Of a stretch of DNA of 51,634 nucleotides, positions 39,957 to 48,460 are shown one piece after another. Positions within the stretch are counted from its first letter, which is position 1, and every line of letters begins with the position of its first letter. Position numbers and translations under genes: made by a program. The stretch is taken from NCBI GenBank assembly GCA_900545925.1, contig URAZ01000025.1, positions 1 through 51,634 of the forward strand. The letters run 5' to 3'. The notes beneath the pieces were generated by a model. It was not told the origin of the DNA. It made no database searches and worked only from the letters and a program-made list of their open reading frames with translations. The DNA is from an uncultured Eubacteriales bacterium (GTDB lineage: Bacteria; Bacillota; Clostridia; Oscillospirales; Oscillospiraceae).

Positions 39957-41318
39957 TCAGTTCGCGCGGCTGCGCTTGGAAAGGTGGATTGCCATGCCGA
40001 TGATAAAGCCGATCACAGCAGGGAGCAGCCAGCCGAGGTTCAGGCCGAACAGCGGCAGATTTTTTTCCGCAAGCCCGATCGGAATGTCGAGCCGCAGAGC
40101 CGTCTGCACACCGGCAGGCAGCGTTTTCATAAAATCAAAGATCGCAGCAGCCCATGTGAAGATCATGACGGAAACATACACGGCGCGGTCGTGCCGGAAG
40201 AACTTCCCGGCAAACGCCAGAATGATAAGTGCGATGGCGGGCGGGTAGATGAGCATAAGCACAGGGATGGAATATTCGATGATGGCACTCAGACCCACGT
40301 TGGAAACGGCAAAGGAAAACAGCGTGAACAGAATTGCCCAGACCTTGTAAGAAATTTTGCCGTGTGTCATTTTGACAAATGTTTCCGAGCAGGAGGTCAC
40401 GAGGCCGATGGAGGTCTTGAGACAGGCGAAGGTGATGGTGACGGCGAGAATGATCTGGCCGACACCGCCGAAATAATGGCCCGCGATCTGCGTCAGGGCA
40501 ATGCCGCCATTGTCGGAGATCTCGAACAATCCGCGCGACTGTGTGCCCATGAGAATCGTAACGACATAAATTACCGCCATCAGAATGCCGGTCAGTACGC
40601 CGGAGCCCAGCACGTCAACGGCAACCGCGTCGTCATTGTCAACGCCTATGCGGCGGATGACGTCGATGACGACAATGCCGAAGGCAAGGCCTGCGATGGC
40701 GTCCATGGTGCCGTAGCCCTCGATAAAGGACGAGAAGAACGCGCTTGTTTTAGTAGCATACGGCTCAGTTGGTGCAACGGCCGAAATGGATGCGCCGGGA
40801 TTCAGCAGTGCGGCGATCACGAGCACGGCTAGGAACAACAGAAAGACAGGATTGATGATCTTGCCGATCCAGACCGTGATTTTGCCCGGACGCAGCGAGA
40901 AGAACAGCACGAATGCGAAGAAGACAGCTGAAAACAGCAGCAGCGCCAGCGGTTGTGCCGCTTCCGAGAGCATCGGGGAAACGCCGGTCGTGAACGAGAC
41001 AGTCGCGCATCTGGGGATGGCGAACAGCGGGCCGATGGTCAGATAGAGCAGGCAGGTGAAGAAAATGCCGTAGCCCCTGCCGACCTTGCCGGAGAGCGTC
41101 TGCAGGCCGTCTGAGTGCGTCACGCCGATGGCGGCGACGCCAAAGATGGGAATGCCGACGGCGGTGATGATAAAGCCGATGATGGCCGGAATCACATTGC
41201 TGCCCGCCATCTGACCGAGGTGGACAGGGAAAATGAGGTTGCCGGCGCCAAAGAACATACCGAACAGGGTCGTTGCCACCAGAATGCGCTGTCTGCGCGT
41301 CAGTTTTTTTGTCGTCAT
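39957..41318 (-). CDS. brnQ: Branched-chain amino-acid:cation symporter BrnQ
   Basis: A 453-aa polytopic carrier that takes up leucine, isoleucine and valine with Na+ or H+. The family start LFGMFFGAGNLIFPVHLGQM (about residues 18-37) is complete. GYGIFFTCLLYLTIGPLFAI, ALNPGASISAV-like and SFIEGYGTMDAIAGLAFG are further recognised segments. About twelve helices. AGGAG lies eleven bases before the ATG. Its promoter lies about 70 bases upstream, and it is a second route for branched-chain uptake besides the liv operon. Confidence 0.96.
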   Translation of the reverse strand: MTTKKLTRRQRILVATTLFGMFFGAGNLIFPVHLGQMAGSNVIPAIIGFIITAVGIPIFGVAAIGVTHSDGLQTLSGKVGRGYGIFFTCLLYLTIGPLFAIPRCATVSFTTGVSPMLSEAAQPLALLLFSAVFFAFVLFFSLRPGKITVWIGKIINPVFLLFLAVLVIAALLNPGASISAVAPTEPYATKTSAFFSSFIEGYGTMDAIAGLAFGIVVIDVIRRIGVDNDDAVAVDVLGSGVLTGILMAVIYVVTILMGTQSRGLFEISDNGGIALTQIAGHYFGGVGQIILAVTITFACLKTSIGLVTSCSETFVKMTHGKISYKVWAILFTLFSFAVSNVGLSAIIEYSIPVLMLIYPPAIALIILAFAGKFFRHDRAVYVSVMIFTWAAAIFDFMKTLPAGVQTALRLDIPIGLAEKNLPLFGLNLGWLLPAVIGFIIGMAIHLSKRSRAN

Positions 41319-41384
41319 TTTGTGTGCGCTCCTTCAATTTATGAACTGATTGTAAACGCCGGGCTTGTAAAATGGAAGCGCGTG

Positions 41385-41412
41385 ATTATAATAGTTCCAT
41401 GAAGGTTTGTAA
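41385..41412 (-). promoter_or_regulatory. Probable promoter of brnQ
   Basis: On the minus strand: TTACAA, a 16-base spacer, TATAAT, about 67 bases before the brnQ start. Confidence 0.55.
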
Positions 41413-41465
41413 TACCCATTCGCATACCAACTCAATTCAGCCTTAACTGGTCTATCTTTATGCGA

Positions 41466-41559
41466 GATCCGGAAAAACGGATCCTGTTGGTAGGGACGCT
41501 GAACTGTCCAGTGGACAGTTCAGCTATAGGGGGCCGATGCAGCAGCATCGGCCCCCTAT
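41466..41559. other. Three successive hairpins upstream of brnQ
   Basis: GATCCG/CGGATC (41466-41483), then a 13-base perfect palindrome on each side of one central G (41498-41524, arms GCTGAACTGTCCA), then a 15-base perfect stem ATAGGGGGCCGATGC with its complement (41526-41559). The last could end transcription from the two-gene membrane operon on the minus strand, which stops at 41590. The palindrome is of the kind bound by dimeric regulators or found in short dispersed repeats. I see no T-box or riboswitch core. Confidence 0.6.
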
Positions 41560-41589
41560 GGTGAAACGGATAAGTTGAACGCTTATTAT

Positions 41590-41754
41590 CTATCGCAGCA
41601 TCAGCGCAAGCACGATGAGTGTCACGCAGACGGCGCAGGCAGTGGACTCATAGGTATAGCTTTCGCCGTTATGAATGCGATGGACGGCGCGGAAAGCGAA
41701 GATTGTGCCGATGAACGCGGCGGCGAGAGCCAGAATGAATAGAACGATGCTCAT
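41590..41754 (-). CDS. Small 54-aa membrane protein
   Basis: A 54-aa protein, MSIVLFILALAAAFIGTIFA followed by a short basic loop (FRAVHRIHNG) and a second helix (ACAVCVTLIVLALMLR). AAGGAG is spaced six bases before ATG 41754, which overlaps the stop codon of the upstream gene (ATGA), so it is translationally coupled. I do not recognise a family. The coupling suggests it acts with the DUF975-like protein. Confidence 0.75.
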   Translation of the reverse strand: MSIVLFILALAAAFIGTIFAFRAVHRIHNGESYTYESTACAVCVTLIVLALMLR

Positions 41755-42665
41755 TCCAGTCTCCTTCCGCAGGCAGTGCAGAACGCTGCGCCCGGCATTT
41801 TGACGGGTGCGCCGCAGTGCGGGCAGCGCGGTTCCGTTGATTGCGGCTGTTCCGGAGCTTCCTGTTCCGGCTCCGGCTGGGCAGGCGCTTCGGGCTCCTG
41901 TGCGGTCACAACGGGCTCGCCCTGCGGGGCGGGTTGCGTCTCGGGCTCGGAAGCCGGGGCCGGAATGACGGGCGGTACAGGCTGCGCGGGTGCGGACGGC
42001 TGCGGGCCTGCCGCGCGGCGGTTCTGAATTTCCACATAGAATGCTGCCTGCATGATCCCGCTGAACAGCGGCGCAAGCAGGCCGTATGCGATGGCGATCA
42101 GGACCCACAGGATGCGGAACAGCACGCCGAGATACGGGATTTCCCCCAGTAGGGTAAAAACGAGAAATGCGCCCAAATAGACTGCGCCGAGCAGGATATC
42201 CGCGCCGAACATCTTGCCCTTGTAGCCCATCGTCTCCTGCTTGGAGATCTTGATGGCGTCGGTGGGCTTGACGTCGTCGCGCGTCATAAGGATGTAGGGC
42301 ACGAAGCGGTATTCATACATACGGATGATGCCGAACACGATCCCGACGATCGGAATGAGCGACCACAGGAAGATCCAGAGCTGCATCCACGCCATGCCGC
42401 CCAGAACGCGAAGGATCCGGTCCTTTTTGAATGAGGCGAACAGATAGGTCGTCTTCGGCTCAAGTCCCGTGCGGTAGCTGTTGAGGAAGATCATCGACAT
42501 GGAAGCCGACAGCAGAAGCGCAGCGCAGAACGCGGCAGCCGGAACGCCGATGAACCCGGCGTAGGCCACCAGACACAGGAACTCTGCAAGCAGGGATATG
42601 CCCCAAAGCCGGAAGGGGCGCTTCATCAAAACAGAAAATGTTTTTTTATAAATGCTCGAGACCAT
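41751..42665 (-). CDS. DUF975-like membrane protein with C-terminal zinc ribbon
   Basis: A 304-aa protein. Residues 10-225 hold about five or six hydrophobic segments with family-type loops, for example FASFKKDRILRVLGGMAWM and GIIRMYEYRFVPYILMTRDD (the latter typical of DUF975). Residues 226-280 are a Pro/Glu/Gln-rich spacer. The end is a zinc-ribbon RCPHCGAPVKMPGAAFCTAC with two CxxC knuckles. ATG 42665 has AAGGAGG upstream. A membrane protein with a cytoplasmic zinc ribbon is common in Firmicutes, function unknown. Confidence 0.85.
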   Translation of the reverse strand: MVSSIYKKTFSVLMKRPFRLWGISLLAEFLCLVAYAGFIGVPAAAFCAALLLSASMSMIFLNSYRTGLEPKTTYLFASFKKDRILRVLGGMAWMQLWIFLWSLIPIVGIVFGIIRMYEYRFVPYILMTRDDVKPTDAIKISKQETMGYKGKMFGADILLGAVYLGAFLVFTLLGEIPYLGVLFRILWVLIAIAYGLLAPLFSGIMQAAFYVEIQNRRAAGPQPSAPAQPVPPVIPAPASEPETQPAPQGEPVVTAQEPEAPAQPEPEQEAPEQPQSTEPRCPHCGAPVKMPGAAFCTACGRRLE

Positions 42666-42732
42666 AAGAATCCTCCTTTTTCTTGTTTCTTCGATCTTAT
42701 TATACAGGATGCTGGAATAGGCTGTCAATCAA

Positions 42733-42766
42733 AAAACCAGCGTCTGGGGATTCAGACGCTGGTTTT
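42733..42766 (-). terminator. Terminator after murC
   Basis: AAAACCAGCGTCTG and CAGACGCTGGTTTT form a 14-base stem with a six-base loop. On the minus strand the T run of the arm is followed by TT, 14 bases after the murC stop. Confidence 0.85.
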
Positions 42767-42780
42767 GCAGAAATGTTCCG

Positions 42781-44148
42781 TTATTTCAAAAGCGCTTCAC
42801 CGGCTTTGTAAATATCGCCTGCGCCGACAGTCAGGATGATATCACCCGGCTGGGCGATCCCGCGCAGATAGGTCGTCACATCCTGTAACCTCGGGCAGTA
42901 GACTGCGCCGGGAACCTCCGCCGCCAGATCCTGCGAGCTGATGCCGACGGTATTCTGTTCGCGTGCGGCGTAAATGTCAGCGAGAACGGCCTGATCGACT
43001 GTGCGCAGTTCATCGACAAAGTCCTGAAACAACGCCTTCGTGCGCGAATAGGTATGCGGCTGGAACGCGCAGATCACGCGCCGGTAGTGCATCAGGCGGA
43101 CAGCCTGCAAAAGCGCATGAAGTTCGTTGGGATGGTGGGCGTAGTCGTCGTAAATATCCGCGCCGCGGAAGCTGCCCTTGTATTCGAGTCTGCGGCCTGC
43201 GCCATGGAAACTCGCAAGTGCCGCAGCCGTGGTTTCGCCAAGAATGCTGAATTTCCACGCCACCGCGCAGGCGGCCAGTGCGTTCAGTGCGTTGTGGCGG
43301 CCGATGACGCCCAGACGCAGATGCGCATACGGCTGTCCGCCGCAGAAAACATCGAATTCGCTGAAATCCTCCGAGAAGTTCTTCCCGTACACATCGTTTT
43401 TTTCGTCGAAGCCGAACGACAGATACGGCATCCCGGCCAGCGTGTCACGGGTGTTCTTGTCGTCGCCGTTGGCGACGATCAGACCGTCAGCCGGGATGAG
43501 GGAGGCAAATTTGCGGAACGACTGCTCCACATCCAGAAGATCCTTGAAGAAGTCCAGATGGTCGGCGTCCACGTCGAGAATGACTGCGACGGTCGGGAAA
43601 AAGTTCAGAAACGAATTGCAGTATTCGCAGCTTTCGAGAATGATCGTGTCGCCCTTGCCGACGCGATGCCCCGCGCCGAGCAGCGGCAGGAAGCCGCCGA
43701 TCATGATCGTGGGGTCGCGGTCTGCCTGCATGAAAATATGCGTCAGCATGGAGGTCGTCGTGGTCTTGCCGTGCGTGCCGGAAACGCAGATGGCGTTTTT
43801 GTAGGCCTGCATGATATAGCCCCAGGCCTGCGCCCGCTCAAAAATGGGGATGCCCTTGGCGCGGGCAGCGGCGATTTCGGGGTTGTCATTGTGCGCTGCG
43901 GCCGTGCGGATGAGGCAGTCAACTCCTTCAATATTCTCGGCCCGGTGACCGATGGAAACTTGAATGCCCTTGGAGATCAACTCATCCGTCGAAACCGACG
44001 CGTTCATGTCGGAACCGGAGATCTCCATCCCCATGCGCCGCAGGACAAGGCCCAGAGGCCGCATCGACACGCCGCCGATTCCGACCAGATGGCAGCGCTT
44101 GCCGGGGATCAGATATTGCTCAATATGTTGACAGGAAGGATATTCCAT
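42781..44148 (-). CDS. murC: UDP-N-acetylmuramate--L-alanine ligase
   Basis: A 455-aa cytosolic peptidoglycan enzyme that adds L-alanine to UDP-MurNAc with ATP. Residues 15-35 (GKRCHLVGIGGVSMRPLGLV) hold the nucleotide-binding GxGG, SGSDMNAS is the UMAG-binding strand end, SGTHGKTTTTSMLTHIFM (about 113) is the ATP loop, and ILDVDADHLDFF and YDDYAHHPNEL are the Mur ligase middle and C-terminal signatures. The length is standard. GGAGGA is spaced from ATG 44148. Monocistronic and divergent from cca. Confidence 0.96.
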   Translation of the reverse strand: MEYPSCQHIEQYLIPGKRCHLVGIGGVSMRPLGLVLRRMGMEISGSDMNASVSTDELISKGIQVSIGHRAENIEGVDCLIRTAAAHNDNPEIAAARAKGIPIFERAQAWGYIMQAYKNAICVSGTHGKTTTTSMLTHIFMQADRDPTIMIGGFLPLLGAGHRVGKGDTIILESCEYCNSFLNFFPTVAVILDVDADHLDFFKDLLDVEQSFRKFASLIPADGLIVANGDDKNTRDTLAGMPYLSFGFDEKNDVYGKNFSEDFSEFDVFCGGQPYAHLRLGVIGRHNALNALAACAVAWKFSILGETTAAALASFHGAGRRLEYKGSFRGADIYDDYAHHPNELHALLQAVRLMHYRRVICAFQPHTYSRTKALFQDFVDELRTVDQAVLADIYAAREQNTVGISSQDLAAEVPGAVYCPRLQDVTTYLRGIAQPGDIILTVGAGDIYKAGEALLK

Positions 44149-44283
44149 GCAAGGTTCCTCCGAAAAATTTGGATTGCGCACGCGCGGATTGGCGCGTATA
44201 ATGAAAACTGACAGCATTATATTATATACGGAAGACAGGAATAAAACAAGAACAATTTCGGATTTTTGCTAAGGGGGTGCACC

Positions 44284-45408
44284 ATGCGGCCGGACGAGAT
44301 TATCAAAACGCTGGAGCGTGCCGGGTTTGAGGCCCGATATGTCGGCGGCTGCGTGCGCGATACGCTGCTGAACCGGCCTATTCACGACTGGGACATTGCC
44401 TCCCAGGCGCTGCCGGAGGATGTGATGCACTTGTTTGCGCACTGCGTCCCTACCGGCCTCAAGCACGGCACTGTGACTGTCCTTTTAGATGGCGTCAGCG
44501 CCGAGGTCACGACCTACCGGCTCGACGGCGCATATCACGATGGCCGCCATCCCGACGGAGTGCGCTTTGTGCGCAGTCTCGCGGACGATCTGGCCCGCCG
44601 CGATTTTACGATCAATGCCATGGCGATGGACGAAAGCGGCGCGATCACCGATCTGTTTGGAGGACGGGACGATTTGACTCGCCATGTGATCCGCTGCGTC
44701 GGCGACCCGGAAACGCGCTTCCGGGAGGATGCACTGCGGATGCTGCGCGCGTACCGCTTTGCCGCACAGCTTGGCTTTTCACTGGACGAACAGACACAGG
44801 CGGCGATCCGCCGCTGCGCGCCGCTCTGCGCCACACTTTCGCGTGAGCGCGTGCGGGAGGAGGCAGAAAAGGCGCTTTTGTCTGATCAGCCTGAATACTT
44901 TGGGCGTATGCTGGCTGAAGGACTTCTGGAAGCCTGTATGCAGGCGGAAACCGCCGATTTTTCCGGGCTTTCCGCCCTTCCCAAAACGCCGGAGGCCAGA
45001 TGGACAGCCGCAAAGCTGTGCTGCCCGGCGCTCGACCCGGCGTTGTTCCGCTTGCCCGCGAAATTCTGCCGCCTGGTCGATCTCACGGCACAGACATGGC
45101 GCGAGGACCGGACGGGGGCAGAGTGGAAGCGCCTGATCGCGGAGCACGGCTGGGAAACTGCGCGCCTGCAGGCAAGTCTGCAGCGCACGGACGCTGTCCG
45201 GCAGATCGAGACGCGCGGCGACTGCGTCACGCTGCGCCAGCTTGCCGTCACCGGCGCGGATTTCCCCACACTCTGCGGCAGGGACGTGGGGCGGATGCTG
45301 CACCTGCTGCTAGTATATGCGCTGGATCATCCCGAGCAGAACACCAAACCGCAGCTTCTTGCTGCCGCACCGTCGCTTTGGCAGGAAGAAAACAAAATCC
45401 AAGGTTGA
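44284..45408 (+). CDS. cca: CCA-adding tRNA nucleotidyltransferase
   Basis: A 374-aa enzyme that builds or repairs the CCA end of tRNA. The head domain has YVGGCVRDTLLNRPIHDWDI (about 18-37) with the catalytic Asp-x-Asp, then LKHGTVTVLL and RRDFTINAMAMDE, followed by FREDALRMLRAYRFAAQLGF. The C-terminal helical half is shorter than in some CCA enzymes. ATG 44284 is preceded by GGGGTG. An upstream TTG at 44266 is not needed. The tRNA-Val promoter starts within its last codons. Both tRNAs here already carry CCA in the DNA, so cca probably acts in repair or on others. Confidence 0.95.
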   Translation: MRPDEIIKTLERAGFEARYVGGCVRDTLLNRPIHDWDIASQALPEDVMHLFAHCVPTGLKHGTVTVLLDGVSAEVTTYRLDGAYHDGRHPDGVRFVRSLADDLARRDFTINAMAMDESGAITDLFGGRDDLTRHVIRCVGDPETRFREDALRMLRAYRFAAQLGFSLDEQTQAAIRRCAPLCATLSRERVREEAEKALLSDQPEYFGRMLAEGLLEACMQAETADFSGLSALPKTPEARWTAAKLCCPALDPALFRLPAKFCRLVDLTAQTWREDRTGAEWKRLIAEHGWETARLQASLQRTDAVRQIETRGDCVTLRQLAVTGADFPTLCGRDVGRMLHLLLVYALDHPEQNTKPQLLAAAPSLWQEENKIQG

Positions 45409-45434
45409 CTTTTGCCCCCTCCATCTGCTATAAT
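45405..45434 (+). promoter_or_regulatory. Sigma-A promoter of tRNA-Val
   Basis: TTGACT, an 18-base spacer, a perfect TATAAT, ending 11 bases before the tRNA 5' end. The -35 overlaps the cca stop codon. Confidence 0.85.
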
Positions 45435-45445
45435 AGTCCAGCAAT

Positions 45446-45522
45446 GGAGGCTTAGCTCAGCTGGTTAGAGCGCTTGCTTCACACGCAAGAGGTCGACGGT
45501 TCGAGTCCGCCAGTCTCCACCA
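45446..45522 (+). tRNA. tRNA-Val (CAC)
   Basis: A 77-nt cloverleaf with encoded CCA. The anticodon loop is TTCACAC between CTTGC and GCAAG, giving anticodon CAC (codon GUG). The acceptor stem GGAGGCT pairs with AGTCTCC with one G-T pair. D loop AGCTGGTTAGAGC and T loop GGTTCGAGTCC are standard. Confidence 0.96.
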
Positions 45523-45552
45523 TCAAGCTGCACCCAAATAGATGCCACTGCG

Positions 45553-45589
45553 AAAAGCCCAGAAGTTTCAACGGCTTCCGGGCTTTTTT
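45553..45589 (+). terminator. Intrinsic terminator downstream of tRNA-Val
   Basis: AAAAGCCCAGAAG and CTTCCGGGCTTTTTT with a nine-base loop. The first hairpin of the repeat. Confidence 0.85.
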
Positions 45590-45676
45590 GCGCCCATTTT
45601 TTCAAGCGTGACAAAAAGATGCCAACTGCCGTGTCAGGCAAATTCGATGGACCTGTACCTTTACCCACGGCGTTTT

Positions 45677-45718
45677 GAGCCGCTTTTCCGAGGATTTTTC
45701 GGGAAAGCGGCTCTTTTT
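45677..45718 (+). terminator. Second hairpin of repeat copy 2
   Basis: GAGCCGCTTTTCCGA and TCGGGAAAGCGGCTC form a 15-base stem, with one T-G pair, and TTTTT follows. Confidence 0.75.
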
Positions 45719-45908
45719 CGGCCTCGGCAAAGTGTAGAATTTTGACTGATGTTTTTGTTGGTCTTGCCGAATACACACTCCAAGCACAGATGCCAGCGCG
45801 TTAGCCGGCTGTGCGGCATTTCAGGCGTTAAGACCGCAGGCAAGCCCTAATCCCACTCCAGGACGAAAACACGGCGTATTGGCGATGCTGGGACGCGAGA
45901 AAGCAAAG

Positions 45909-45931
45909 CACCCGCTGCAACGCAGCGGGTG
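45909..45931 (-). terminator. Hairpin after mobile-element remnant
   Basis: CACCCGCTGC and GCAGCGGGTG form a perfect ten-base stem, followed on the minus strand by CTTTGCTTTC, just after the stop at 45937. Confidence 0.6.
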
Positions 45932-45936
45932 GTCGT

Positions 45937-46164
45937 TTATCTGCTGGATCTCAGCAGAGCATCGGTTTTTAATGTCACGCCCATCATGTCCTTGTGGGCT
46001 TCGCGGGTGTCCCGGCAGAGCGGCGACAGGAAGGTCAATGCGTTCTGAATGCGGCTCAGATCAGACGCAGAGAGTGCATTCTCGCGCAGATGGCGCAACA
46101 CCCGGCGATAGTGCTCATGTGTGATACCATTAGCAACATTCGACCAGAGTGTTTTTCTTTCTCC
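45937..46164 (-). pseudogene. Truncated mobile-element gene remnant
   Basis: An open frame of 75 codons that ends at TAA 45937 and has no usable start; a TAG lies just upstream at 46165. It reads like a genuine protein end: KTLWSNVANGITHEHYRRVL, then RENALSASDLSRIQNALTFL and SPLCRDTREAHKDMMG. I cannot name the family. The segment has a good stop-to-terminator layout and a break at about 46165, so it looks like the cut 3' end of a gene carried by an integrated element. Upstream, at 46130-46345, a different frame (71 codons) is open and may be the other piece or chance. Confidence 0.5.
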
Positions 46165-46441
46165 CTACCCTTACTACAATTTCAAAAGCGCTTTTTGGCC
46201 ACTTCTGCAAATAAAGCGTTTGTGATAAACCGTCCTGTCCGCTTTTTACCACTACTACGGTCTGGTGTGGGCGATTTGGCAAAGCCGGACACAAAAAATG
46301 GACAAGACTTTCGCCTTGCCCAATCTGCACAAGCAATCTCCTCATCTTTATTCAATCTTAATACGTCGCAAATGTCCCTTATCCGCTCTTAAAATCTCCG
46401 GCTGTATAATATAACCATCACGGAAATAAGGAGCTGCCTTT
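46165..46441. other. Gene-free gap before ktrB, probable promoter at its end
   Basis: No convincing gene. A 71-codon frame on the minus strand at 46130-46345 is open but has no recognised domain. A perfect TATAAT at 46405-46410, 32 bases ahead of the ktrB ATG, is a likely -10, but no good -35 is visible, which fits an activator-dependent promoter. The stretch looks less GC-rich than the core genes around murC and cca. Confidence 0.5.
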
Positions 46442-47782
46442 ATGCCGGAAGAGATCATTCGTCGAAAGCGCCGCCTTTCGTCTTTTCAAATTATCATATT
46501 AGGTTTTGCCGGGGTCATTCTGATCGGAGCGCTGCTGCTGATGCTGCCGATCTCCACGACTGGAGGGAATGTAACTCCATTCAATGAAACGCTGTTTACA
46601 GCAACCTCTGCCGTCTGCGTGACAGGGCTTGTGGTGCAGGATACAGGCAGCTACTGGTCAACCTTTGGGCAGGCGGTTATTCTGGCGCTGATCCAAATTG
46701 GTGGTCTTGGTGTCGTAACCGTAGCAGCATCGTTCGCGCTGCTGTCTGGGCGAAAAATCTCTCTGATGCAGCGCAGCACCATGCAGGATGCAATTTCTGC
46801 GCCAAAGGTCGGCGGAATCGTCCGCCTGACACGCTTCATCCTGCGAGGGACATTTCTGATTGAACTGCTGGGCGCACTTGCCATGCTGCCGGTGTTCTGC
46901 CGGGACTATGGATGGCGCGGCGTCTGGATGGCGGTATTCCATTCCATATCTGCTTTTTGCAACGCCGGGTTTGACATTCTTGGGACAGAAAGCAACCGCT
47001 ATCCATCTCTTACCGGCTATGCGGGCAGTCCGGTAATCAATATCACGATTATGCTGTTGATCGTGATTGGCGGCATTGGATTTCTGACATGGGATGACAT
47101 CTTTGAAAACAAGTGGCGGTTTCATCGCTACCGAATGCAGAGCAAGGTGATTCTCGTCACGACAGGTCTTTTGATTTTTCTGCCTGCTGTGTTTTTCTTC
47201 TTTTCAGACTTTTCCGCGCTTCCCGCTGAAAACCGGCTGCTGGCATCCTTTTTTCAGTCCGTCACGCCGAGGACAGCGGGCTTCAACACGGTAAATCTAT
47301 CCGCGATGTCCGGCGCGTCGCAGGGCGTGATGATCCTTTTGATGCTCATTGGCGGCTCTCCGGGGTCTACAGCAGGCGGCATGAAAACAACGACATTGGC
47401 AGTCCTGCTTGCTAATGCCGCCGCAACCTTCCGTCAGCGCGATAGTGCCCAATTTTTCGGACGCAGAGTCGATTGCAGCGCCGTCAAGACCGCCGCGACC
47501 ATTCTGACGATGTATCTGGTGCTGTTCTTTGGCGGTGCGGTCTTTATCAGCGCATACGAGAATCTTCCGCTGTCTGCCTGCCTGTATGAAACGGCATCGG
47601 CGGTCGGGACAGTGGGATTGACACTTGGTATTACACCGCAGCTGCGCATTCCATCGCAAATGGTGCTGATCTTGCTCATGTATCTGGGCAGAGTCGGCGG
47701 TCTTACCCTCATTTATGCGGCACTTTCCAGCAAAAAAGTGGGGAATGCAAAGCTGCCGCAGGAAAAAATAACGATTGGATAA
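46442..47782 (+). CDS. ktrB: KtrB/TrkH-type potassium translocation subunit
   Basis: A 446-aa membrane protein with four repeats of the two-helix plus pore-loop unit. The four filter sequences are visible: FTATSAVCVTGLVVQDT (about 52-68), HSISAFCNAGFDIL, FFQSVTPRTAGFNTVN and ETASAVGTVGLTLG. Each keeps the Gly that lines the K+ selectivity filter. The length fits KtrB better than the larger TrkH. AAGGAG is spaced seven bases from the ATG. Its stop codon lies 14 bases ahead of the RCK-protein start. It is the channel part of the Ktr K+ uptake system. Confidence 0.94.
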   Translation: MPEEIIRRKRRLSSFQIIILGFAGVILIGALLLMLPISTTGGNVTPFNETLFTATSAVCVTGLVVQDTGSYWSTFGQAVILALIQIGGLGVVTVAASFALLSGRKISLMQRSTMQDAISAPKVGGIVRLTRFILRGTFLIELLGALAMLPVFCRDYGWRGVWMAVFHSISAFCNAGFDILGTESNRYPSLTGYAGSPVINITIMLLIVIGGIGFLTWDDIFENKWRFHRYRMQSKVILVTTGLLIFLPAVFFFFSDFSALPAENRLLASFFQSVTPRTAGFNTVNLSAMSGASQGVMILLMLIGGSPGSTAGGMKTTTLAVLLANAAATFRQRDSAQFFGRRVDCSAVKTAATILTMYLVLFFGGAVFISAYENLPLSACLYETASAVGTVGLTLGITPQLRIPSQMVLILLMYLGRVGGLTLIYAALSSKKVGNAKLPQEKITIG

Positions 47783-47795
47783 GGAGCCTTTTCAC

Positions 47796-48443
47796 ATGAA
47801 AAACATTCTATTGATTGGCACAGGCCGCTTCGGACGGCATATCGCAGTACAGCTTTCTCAGCTGGGGCATCAGGTCATGGCGGTCGATACAAACGAGGAA
47901 CGAATCAGTGATGTGCTGCCATATGTCACCAACGCACAAATTGGCGATAGTACAAACGCAGAGTTTCTTCGCTCTCTTGGCATCGGAAATTTTGACGTCT
48001 GTATCGTGACCATCAGCGGTAGTTTTCAGAACTCGCTGGAAACCACCTCGCTGCTGAAGGAGCTGGGGGCAAAGTGCGTGGTGTCGCGTGCCGAGCGTGA
48101 TGTGCAGGCAAAGTTTCTGCTTCGCAACGGTGCAGACCATGTAGTCTACCCGGAAAAACAGGTGGCAAAATGGGCAGCGATCCGATACACTGCCGACCAT
48201 ATCTTCGACTACATAGAGATCGACGAGCAGCACGCCATTTTTGAGGTGGAAGTACCAGAAGGCTGGGTCGGGAAAAGCATTGGCGAACTGAATATCCGCA
48301 GAAAGTTTGGAATCAACATTCTTGGCATCAAGCATTCGGGAAAAACCGACGTATCAATTACACCGGATACGGTGCTGTCCGGGGAAATGACGATTTTAGC
48401 GTTGGGCGAATACAAAGCGCTGCAAAAGTGCTTCCGAATCTGA
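47796..48443 (+). CDS. ktrA: KtrA/TrkA-type RCK regulatory subunit
   Basis: A 215-aa cytosolic protein. The N-terminal RCK domain (about 1-125) has the Rossmann GTGRFG motif and acidic VMAVDTNEERIS strand end, so it binds ATP or NADH. TNAQIGDSTNAEFLRSL is the usual RCK stretch. The C-terminal RCK_C domain (about 135-215) is the site where c-di-AMP binds in related KtrA proteins; whether it does here is unknown. ATG 47796 has AAGGAG upstream. A longer in-frame start exists but overlaps ktrB. Confidence 0.93.
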   Translation: MKNILLIGTGRFGRHIAVQLSQLGHQVMAVDTNEERISDVLPYVTNAQIGDSTNAEFLRSLGIGNFDVCIVTISGSFQNSLETTSLLKELGAKCVVSRAERDVQAKFLLRNGADHVVYPEKQVAKWAAIRYTADHIFDYIEIDEQHAIFEVEVPEGWVGKSIGELNIRRKFGINILGIKHSGKTDVSITPDTVLSGEMTILALGEYKALQKCFRI

Positions 48444-48460
48444 ACGGACGGTGAGGGTAT

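Larger units (their letters stand above)
45550..45795 (+). repeat. tRNA-associated ~245-bp repeat, copy 2
   Basis: The same element as 670-913 on the other strand, beginning 28 bases after the end of tRNA-Val. The two hairpins, the GATGGACCTGTACCTTTACC block and the closing TTTTTGTTGG block are all present. A frame in both copies would read (A)NSMDLYLYPR...FEPLFR...FFGKA, but start positions differ and the DNA is better explained by hairpins. Confidence 0.85.

Noticed and set aside
39957..41318. brnQ as part of the liv regulon by shared operator
   Set aside because: No common operator string was found between 41385-41412 and the liv promoter.
45542..45745. Protein-like frame MDLYLYPR...FFGKA shared by both repeat copies
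   Set aside because: It reads similarly in both copies, but the two start positions and lengths differ, there is no ribosome binding site, and the DNA includes two terminator hairpins. I keep the repeat as non-coding, while noting the frame similarity could be tested.
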